Source: Actinomycetota bacterium
GTDB taxonomy: Bacteria > Actinomycetota > Acidimicrobiia > Acidimicrobiales > VFJN01
Length of the DNA stretch: 57,444 nt
Direction: 5' to 3'
NCBI GenBank assembly: GCA_009886035.1
Contig: VFJN01000036.1
Coordinates: 1-57,444 of the forward strand
The notes beneath the pieces are model-generated. The model had not been told where the DNA came from and ran no database searches. It saw only the letters and a program-made list of their open reading frames with translations. Each line of letters starts with the position of its first letter. Position 1 is the stretch's first letter. Made by a program: the position numbers and the translations under genes. This document shows, in pieces, positions 51,625 through 57,444 of this stretch.

Positions 51625-52215
51625 TCAGCCGACCCAGGTGGCCAGGAGTTTCTCGCCCCGATCGACCCACTCCTCCGACGTGATCGCGAAACGAATGTGA
51701 TCCTCCCAGAGGCCGTTGATCTCCAGGTAGCGCTGGGCCACCCCTTCGTCACGAATCTCCAGTTTTTCCACCACCCGCCGACTGGCCCGGTTGCGGGGGA
51801 TCACCGAGATCTGGATTCGGTGCAGGTTCAGTTCCTCGAAGGCATAACGACACAGCAACACGAGCGCCTCGGGCATGTAGCCCTCCCCGGCGCGCGCTTG
51901 GTCGATCCAGTAGCCCACGTACGCACTCTGAAACGGTCCCCGCTGCACGATGGACAGGTTGATCTCTCCGGCGAATTGGCCACCGGCGAACAGCCCGAAG
52001 CCATGGCTGGTTCCCAATTGTTGCTCCCGGCCACGAGCACCGCAGCGTGCCGCGAAGGCGGCCCGATCGCGCACCGGATCGGGGGACCCCGCCAGTGACC
52101 GCGGCTCCCACTTCACCAACCATTCGGTGTTGCGCTGACGAACCTCAGACCACGCGGGAAAGTCCTCCGGCACCAACGGGCGCAACACCAATCGCCGGCT
52201 GATCAAGGTGCTCAT
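51625..52215 (-). CDS. RimJ/RimL-type GNAT acetyltransferase
   Basis: A 196-aa GNAT N-acetyltransferase of the RimJ/RimL group. It starts MSTLISRRLVLRPLVPEDF; AYVGYWIDQARAGEGYMPEA is the acetyl-CoA region, and LNLHRIQISVIPRNRASRRV the conserved C-terminal motif. It is likely to acetylate protein N-termini (ribosomal proteins) or small amines. The ATG at 52215 overlaps the upstream ppx stop (ATGA), so the two genes are coupled. Confidence 0.92.
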   Translation of the reverse strand: MSTLISRRLVLRPLVPEDFPAWSEVRQRNTEWLVKWEPRSLAGSPDPVRDRAAFAARCGARGREQQLGTSHGFGLFAGGQFAGEINLSIVQRGPFQSAYVGYWIDQARAGEGYMPEALVLLCRYAFEELNLHRIQISVIPRNRASRRVVEKLEIRDEGVAQRYLEINGLWEDHIRFAITSEEWVDRGEKLLATWVG

Positions 52216-53138
52216 GTCCCTGATCCTGACGCATCTGGCCGGAGGGCGGCGACAAGACCATCGAGGATGTCGCTGGCCGACACCCATATCTCCTCGATTC
52301 CGAGCGTCCGCATGAAGGCCACCAAGATGCAGCAGCCGCCCACGATCACATCGGCGCGCTCCCGATCCAGACCCGGATTGTGCACTCGATCCCGCTGCGC
52401 TTCGGTGGCGAGGGTGCGAAATACGTCCTCGGCGGCGGAGCGCTGGAGCACGAAGTGGTGCAGCGCATCGCGGTCCCACTCCACCAACCCGATCTCCACG
52501 GCGGCCACCGTGGTGATCGTGCCGGCGAGGCCCACCACCCGCCGGACCGCCGTGGCCGAAGGCACCTCTCGAATCAGGTCGTCGAAGAAATCCGAAGCCT
52601 CCGCAATGGCGTTGGACAACTCTTCGGGCGCGGGAGGATCGGCGGTGAAGTGCTTCTCGGTGAGCCGTACACAGCCCAGATCAAAGGAGCGGACGGCCTC
52701 CAGGGTGTGGCGACCAACCATGCACTCGGTGGAACCACCGCCGATGTCGACCACGAGAAACGGCCCCTCCGCCGGGTCCAGATCGGCCGTGGCGCCCGCA
52801 AAGGCCAGCGCCCCCTCGTCCTCACCGCTGAGCACCTCCAGGGGCACACCAACCGCGGCGGCGGCGGCGGCTAAAAAGTCTTCGGCATTGGCGGCATCGC
52901 GCACCGCAGAGGTGGCAATGACGCGCAGAGTTTCCACCCCGTGAGCATCCATGATCCCCCGGTAGTTTCGCAGTGAGGCCACGGTGCGCTCAATCGCCTC
53001 CGGATCCAGCCGACCGCTCTGCCCCACCCCCTGACCCAACCGGGTGATCGTCATCCGCCGTTCCAGGGTGGCCGGTCCGTGACGAATCAACAATCGCGTG
53101 GAGTTGGTTCCGCAATCGATGGCGGCGAGCACAGGCAC
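52212..53138 (-). CDS. Ppx/GppA-type exopolyphosphatase
   Basis: A 308-aa member of the Ppx/GppA phosphatase family, hydrolysing polyphosphate or pppGpp. Motifs are AAIDCGTNSTRLLIRHG (residues 5-21), the ribose/phosphate region LVVDIGGGSTECMVG, then FDLGCVRLTEKH. The protein is short, without the C-terminal HD-like domain of long Ppx enzymes, as is usual in actinobacteria. It belongs to the eno-ftsB-DUF501-ppx set. In this window three ABC-transporter genes sit between ftsB and DUF501. Confidence 0.93.
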   Translation of the reverse strand: MPVLAAIDCGTNSTRLLIRHGPATLERRMTITRLGQGVGQSGRLDPEAIERTVASLRNYRGIMDAHGVETLRVIATSAVRDAANAEDFLAAAAAAVGVPLEVLSGEDEGALAFAGATADLDPAEGPFLVVDIGGGSTECMVGRHTLEAVRSFDLGCVRLTEKHFTADPPAPEELSNAIAEASDFFDDLIREVPSATAVRRVVGLAGTITTVAAVEIGLVEWDRDALHHFVLQRSAAEDVFRTLATEAQRDRVHNPGLDRERADVIVGGCCILVAFMRTLGIEEIWVSASDILDGLVAALRPDASGSGT

Positions 53139-53201
53139 CGCCTGACGCTACCGGTGGTAGCGCCGACCCGTGCGGCCCACCGCGGGAGAACCCACCGCCG
53201 G

Positions 53202-53654
53202 TCAGGTCCCCTCCGGGAGATGATTCTCCACCCACTGGCCGACCGGATCGTCACCACCGGCGAGATACCAGGCGTAATGCGCGTGAAGACACTTCACCCC
53301 TATTCGGGTACCCCCCACTCCGCCGCTCGGGCGATGACCAGTGTGGTCCGGGGGCAGGGCGGCATCGCGCTCGGCGCCGTAGCGGGCGTGGGCTGCCGCC
53401 AAGATGGTGGGGTCGATCTCCGCTTCGGCCCGATTCACTCCCCCGCCGGCCTCCAGTCTGGAAACACGAGTGCGCTCAGGTTCGCCCACCAACCAGTAAC
53501 GGGTGGGCATGGGGGTGCCGTCGTCGAGCAGCGGAGCGTTTTTCAGCACCACCGGCGAACCATCGTCGTGGCGCACCACCACCACGAAGGCCCCCTGAAC
53601 CGGCCGCCCCAGGAGTGCCTCTACCGCCGCACGATCGGCGGCATCGGCGGTCAC
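53202..53654 (-). CDS. DUF501-family protein
   Basis: A 150-aa protein of the actinobacterial DUF501 family, recognised by its position and by blocks such as LLGRPVQGAFVVVVR, PTRYWLVGEPERTRVSRLEA and CLHAHYAWYLAGGDDPVGQW. It has no known biochemical role. The family is normally encoded between ftsB and ppx. Here ppx follows after 63 bp, while ftsB is separated by the ABC transporter genes. Confidence 0.88.
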   Translation of the reverse strand: MTADAADRAAVEALLGRPVQGAFVVVVRHDDGSPVVLKNAPLLDDGTPMPTRYWLVGEPERTRVSRLEAGGGVNRAEAEIDPTILAAAHARYGAERDAALPPDHTGHRPSGGVGGTRIGVKCLHAHYAWYLAGGDDPVGQWVENHLPEGT

Positions 53655-53771
53655 CGGAGCCCGCCAGGGGCATCGCGCCGGTAATGCCCAACCAGGGGGA
53701 ACCGCGCCACGGGGTCACGCCTTGGCGGGGAGGTGTGCACGACGGCGATCCCCATCAGATGCCTCGCCGGG

Positions 53772-54569
53772 TCATGGTGTGAGCTTCCGGATCCCCGTCG
53801 CCGCCCACGTCCACAGCACCACGAGCCCACCCACCAGCGCCACCAACCCGGGCCAGGTGGTCGCCCAGGTGACCTCTCCCACAAATCCCTGGCGGGCCAA
53901 GGCGAGCACATCGGTGAGGGGGTTGAGGCGGGCCAAGGGCTCCGTCCATCCGATCTGATCGGCCAGGGGTACGGTGCCCGTCGAGAGGAACGTGCACACA
54001 AAAATCACCAACTGCAAGATCGGGCCGGAACGCTGATTGGGCATCCGGAACACGAGGCCCAGGGACCAGCCGGCGGAAATAACCGCCGTGCCCATCGAGG
54101 CCAGCAACACCATGACCAGACCGAGGGCCCCCCCGGGGATGCGCGCCCCCATCACCAGCGCCACCATCAGCACCGCGGTGGCGGTCACCAGCGCCCGTGC
54201 CGCCGTCGCCAAGGCCGGTCCCACCAGCAGGGCGATCCGCGAGCCCGGCGACAGCAAGAGCCGGTCATAAAAACCCGTCTCGATGTCCCGCACGGTAGCG
54301 AAGCCGATACCAAAGCCGGCGAAGGCCGAACCTTGGATGATGGCGAAGGGCGCAAACCAACTCACAACGTTGTCGGTGGGGAACGACGGCAGCTCCAACA
54401 GGCTGCTGAACGAGCCCGAAAAGGCCACGAGAAAAAAGATCGGCATGGCCAACAGGGGAACCATGGCGGCCGGGATGCGCCAGATCCCCAGGAGCGAGCG
54501 GCGGCCGAGCGCCAGCGCCAGCGGGACCCAGGAGAATACCGACGGGGGGGCGACAGCCGGAGCGGTCAT
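53772..54569 (-). CDS. ABC-2 type permease (second subunit of DrrABC-like exporter)
   Basis: A 265-aa integral membrane protein of the ABC-2/DrrB family with six hydrophobic segments (GSAFAGFGIGFATVRDIETGFYDRLLLSPGS is the family loop, and NPLTDVLALARQGF is near the end). It starts MTAPAVAPPSVFSW at 54569, overlapping the stop of the first permease gene (ATGA). With the other permease it should form the membrane part of an exporter driven by the ATPase at 55393; the substrate is unknown. Confidence 0.9.
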   Translation of the reverse strand: MTAPAVAPPSVFSWVPLALALGRRSLLGIWRIPAAMVPLLAMPIFFLVAFSGSFSSLLELPSFPTDNVVSWFAPFAIIQGSAFAGFGIGFATVRDIETGFYDRLLLSPGSRIALLVGPALATAARALVTATAVLMVALVMGARIPGGALGLVMVLLASMGTAVISAGWSLGLVFRMPNQRSGPILQLVIFVCTFLSTGTVPLADQIGWTEPLARLNPLTDVLALARQGFVGEVTWATTWPGLVALVGGLVVLWTWAATGIRKLTP

Positions 54570-55390
54570 GTCGCCCGCCGCAACCGCGCCCGCAGCGCCC
54601 GGTTCGCCCCGAAGATAGCCAAGACTGCCAACCCCGCCGTCCAGGAAAGCGACATTGCGGCCTGGCTCCAGTCGAGCCCCACGATCACCTGGTACCGCAT
54701 CCCATCCACCATCCAGGTCAACGGGTTGTGCGACGCGATCGAACGGTAGGACCCCTCCATCGACTCGGTAGGAAAGAAAGCCGACGACATGAACAACACG
54801 ATGAAGGTGAGTGGGAACATGTTCTGCACCGCTTCGGCCGAGCCGGTGCGCAGGGCTAGCAGGGCGGCAAACCCGCCGATGACCAGGGCCAATACCATGG
54901 CGTAGGCCACGAGCAAGAGCCCGCCGGGCACACCGGCGGCGATGCGAACCCCAAAGGCGCCGTAGAGAGCGATGAACACCAGGGCTTGCAGAGCGCCCGT
55001 GACCGAAGCCCCCATCAACCGGCCCACAAGGATCGAGGTGCGCGACACCGGGGAGGCCAGCAGGCGGTCGAAGAACCCGGTCTGGATGTCCGTGGTGGTA
55101 TCGGTGCCGGCGGCGAGCCCACCGAAGAGAACCGACTGGGTGATGGAGGCCACCAGGAGGAAGTCGAGCAAGGAATCCACCCCGTCGAATCCGGGGAGGA
55201 ACTCCACCGCTTTCCCCATCGCGGAGGTGTTGACCGCCGCGATAAACATCGGGAACAACAACCCCGGCAGCCACACCTGCGGTTGACGAAGAGTGCCCCG
55301 AATCGAACGCAGGCCCAGTGCTCGGACCTGCTCGACTACGGCACGGGCCCCCAGCCCGACATCTCGGTCGCCCACGACCGCCGCCGCCAT
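54566..55390 (-). CDS. ABC-2 type permease (first subunit of DrrABC-like exporter)
   Basis: A 274-aa ABC-2 permease with six membrane helices. The family loop is TDIQTGFFDRLLASPVSRTSIL, and SSAFFPTESMEGSYRSIAS and NPLTWMVDGMRYQV follow. It lies 2 bp after the ATPase gene and overlaps the second permease gene. Two different permease genes with one ATPase is the DrrA-DrrB-DrrC pattern used for lipid or antibiotic export. Confidence 0.92.
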   Translation of the reverse strand: MAAAVVGDRDVGLGARAVVEQVRALGLRSIRGTLRQPQVWLPGLLFPMFIAAVNTSAMGKAVEFLPGFDGVDSLLDFLLVASITQSVLFGGLAAGTDTTTDIQTGFFDRLLASPVSRTSILVGRLMGASVTGALQALVFIALYGAFGVRIAAGVPGGLLLVAYAMVLALVIGGFAALLALRTGSAEAVQNMFPLTFIVLFMSSAFFPTESMEGSYRSIASHNPLTWMVDGMRYQVIVGLDWSQAAMSLSWTAGLAVLAIFGANRALRARLRRAT

Positions 55391-55392
55391 CG

Positions 55393-56355
55393 CTACTCCC
55401 GCCCGGATTCGTCGGGAATGGCGGAGCCTTCGAGACGACGACCAGTGGCCTCGGCGAATACGTCGTCGAGGCTCGGCGCATCGAGTTCCACCTGCTCCAC
55501 CGGCACCCCCGCATCTTCGAGGGCCCGCAACGCGACCGAGACCGTGGCCGGCCCGGAGCGCAGGCCGATCGCCACGGTGGTGTCATGGCTGGGACGCGGG
55601 TCCCCAAAGGCGTCCAATACCTGGCGCGCCGTCGCTAGTTGATGCGGCGCCACGGTCACCTGGAGGCGGTAGTGACCGACCGCTGCTTTGAGGACCTTCG
55701 GATCGCCCTCGCGCACGATGCGGCCATCGTCGATAATGGCGATCCGCCCGGCCAACACATCGGCCTCCTCGAGGTACTGCGTCGTGAGGAACACCGTGGT
55801 TCCCTCGCGGTTCAACCGCCGCACCTCCTCCCACAAGGCCATCCGACTCGTCGGATCGAGGCCGGTGGTGGGCTCGTCGAGGAACAACACGCTGGGTTCG
55901 TGCACGAGGGCAAGAGCCAGATCCAAACGACGCCGCATACCGCCGGAATAGGTACCCACCCGCCGATGGGAGGCCGCCGAGAGGCCCACCCGCTCGAGAA
56001 GCACATCCCCCCGGCGGTCGGCCTCGCTGCGACCAATCCCGTGCAGCACCGCCTGGAGTCGCACCAGTTCGCGCCCCGTCATGAGCGGATCGATGGCGGC
56101 ATCCTGAAGGGCCACCCCGATCGAGCGGCGCACCGCCCCCGCCGCCGACACCACGTCGTGGCCCGCCACCCGAGCCACGCCGGCGCTCGGACGCAGCAGG
56201 GTCGTGAGCATGCGCACCACGGTGGTCTTGCCCGCCCCATTGGGCCCGAGGAAGCCGAAGATCTCCCCCCGCTTCACCACCAGATCCACTCCGGCCACGG
56301 CCACGATGTCGCCGAAGCGCCGCACGAGGCCCTCCACCTCAATCGGATGACTCAC
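55393..56355 (-). CDS. ABC transporter ATPase, DrrA-like
   Basis: A 320-aa ATPase. Walker A is LGPNGAGKTTVVRML (GPNGAGKT at 37-44), signature TYSGGMRRRLDLALAL, and Walker B VLFLDEPTTGLDPTS. The C-terminal 90 residues (FGDPRPSHDTTVAIGL, then LDDVFAEATGRRLEG) are the DrrA-type regulatory tail. It is the first gene of a three-gene transporter operon inserted between ftsB and DUF501. A 209-bp gap upstream (56356-56564) could hold its own promoter, though no convincing -10/-35 pair was picked out. Confidence 0.94.
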   Translation of the reverse strand: MSHPIEVEGLVRRFGDIVAVAGVDLVVKRGEIFGFLGPNGAGKTTVVRMLTTLLRPSAGVARVAGHDVVSAAGAVRRSIGVALQDAAIDPLMTGRELVRLQAVLHGIGRSEADRRGDVLLERVGLSAASHRRVGTYSGGMRRRLDLALALVHEPSVLFLDEPTTGLDPTSRMALWEEVRRLNREGTTVFLTTQYLEEADVLAGRIAIIDDGRIVREGDPKVLKAAVGHYRLQVTVAPHQLATARQVLDAFGDPRPSHDTTVAIGLRSGPATVSVALRALEDAGVPVEQVELDAPSLDDVFAEATGRRLEGSAIPDESGRE

Positions 56356-56564
56356 GGAACCTCCTTCCGGGCGGCTTGGATGACCGTCCCCCGGCTCGAC
56401 CGGCCGGGCAATTTAGGTGTGGGTCACCCCACAGATGAACGAGAACTACCAACACGGGGGGGTGCACCGCCGGGCTGGACCCGATGGTGCCGGATTCGCC
56501 CGCTTCGGCCCGGGGGGCGGGCGCTACGGGGTGTGTACCCACTAAGAGTAGCGCTTCGGCTGCC

Positions 56565-56974
56565 TCAAGTGGGCGGAGGCTCCACCGCCGCCGGCGCGGT
56601 AAACATCGGGCCAAAGGGCCACAGGGAGGGGAACTCCAGGGGGGGCAGGGGGGCCGGCAGCACGGCGTAGGCCTCCTCCCCCGGCAACACCAGGTTGTAC
56701 TGCTCCCGAGCGATTCGCTCGATCTCCTCGGCCGACTCCAGGCGTGCGACGCGATCCTCATAAGCCCGGTTCTGATCGCGAAGCACGGTAAGACGATGCT
56801 CGGCTTCCTGGGTATTGCGTCTCTGGGCCAGATAGATCGGCGTGGGCAACACCACCAGTACCAGCAACGCCAGCATGACCACGGTGCCACTCATCAGCCC
56901 GAGCATCCGCCCGGCGCGCCGCCAGGAACGGCGGGGGGTGAGCGGCTTGGCGACCGCGGCGGGACGGCGCGCCA

Positions 56975-56975
<1 letters not shown>
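56565..56975 (-). CDS. FtsB/DivIC-like septum formation initiator
   Basis: A 136-aa single-pass division protein. A basic N-terminus (RRSWRRAGRM) precedes one membrane helix (GTVVMLALLVLVVLPTPIYLA, about 30-50) and a short extracytoplasmic coiled coil (NTQEAEHRLTVLRDQNRAYEDRVARL is the heptad region). The end is proline-rich. It overlaps the enolase stop (ATGA), the eno-ftsB arrangement conserved in actinobacteria. FtsB acts with FtsL and FtsQ at the septum. Confidence 0.9.

Positions 56976-57444
<469 letters not shown>

Overview
The window is high-GC, densely coded chromosomal DNA. ATGA/GTGA gene overlaps are frequent and GTG/TTG starts are common. Its conserved blocks are actinobacterial: eno-ftsB with DUF501 and ppx/gppA, an acyltransferase-epimerase pair like Rv0502/Rv0501, a SUF operon carrying a Rieske ferredoxin, F420-type enzymes and many acyl-CoA dehydrogenase/CoA-transferase genes. 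I infer an aerobic actinobacterium, most likely of the class Acidimicrobiia. No insertion sequence, prophage or CRISPR array was seen. One tRNA (Leu, UAA) is present.

Left part (1-22 kb): an HhH-GPD repair-like protein; a two-gene minus operon (68-aa protein plus an alpha/beta hydrolase without its serine nucleophile) preceded by a 126-nt element that folds into a closed multi-hairpin; a membrane protein; an acyl-CoA dehydrogenase; a VapBC-type toxin-antitoxin pair with phased operator repeats; and a metallo-hydrolase. The SUF iron-sulfur locus (5.3-11.9 kb) consists of two convergent operons, sufC-sufS-sufU (+) and sufB-(Cys4 protein)-sufD-Rieske-sufC (-). It therefore has two SufC ATPases, and both promoter regions carry the same CTA-N6-TAG dyad. 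A PAS-GGDEF diguanylate cyclase diverges from sufB. Next come an SMC/Rad50-like membrane protein that has lost its P-loop, a gamma-carbonic-anhydrase-like protein, a flavin reductase, two hydrolases, MutY, a methyltransferase and an SGNH hydrolase.

Middle (21.5-34 kb): an acyl-CoA catabolic region. A mesaconyl-CoA-hydratase-like MaoC protein lies apart from a methylsuccinyl-CoA-dehydrogenase-like gene and two malyl-CoA lyase/thioesterase-like genes, which together suggest part of the ethylmalonyl-CoA pathway. Between them, behind a perfect 9-bp palindrome, is an operon of two acyl-CoA dehydrogenases, an AMACR-type racemase and a two-subunit hydratase, suited to branched or steroid-like acyl chains. 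An acyltransferase-3/SGNH fusion splits the two blocks.

Right part (34-57 kb): divergent class II and class I fumarases, an ABC-F ATPase, an EamA transporter, an SDR, a shortened F420-type luciferase-like protein, a large GT-C-like membrane protein, tRNA-Leu, an Fe-S RecB-like nuclease, the acyltransferase-epimerase pair, a coiled-coil M15 peptidoglycan hydrolase, an enoyl-CoA hydratase homologue lacking both catalytic glutamates, and the minus-strand series eno-ftsB-[DrrA-like ABC exporter]-DUF501-ppx-GNAT. Enolase runs off the right edge.

Recurring oddities are loss of catalytic residues in otherwise normal folds and three genes whose conserved N-termini begin upstream of any ATG/GTG/TTG, at a CTG codon. 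All functional calls come from reading motifs and general family knowledge. No database search was run.
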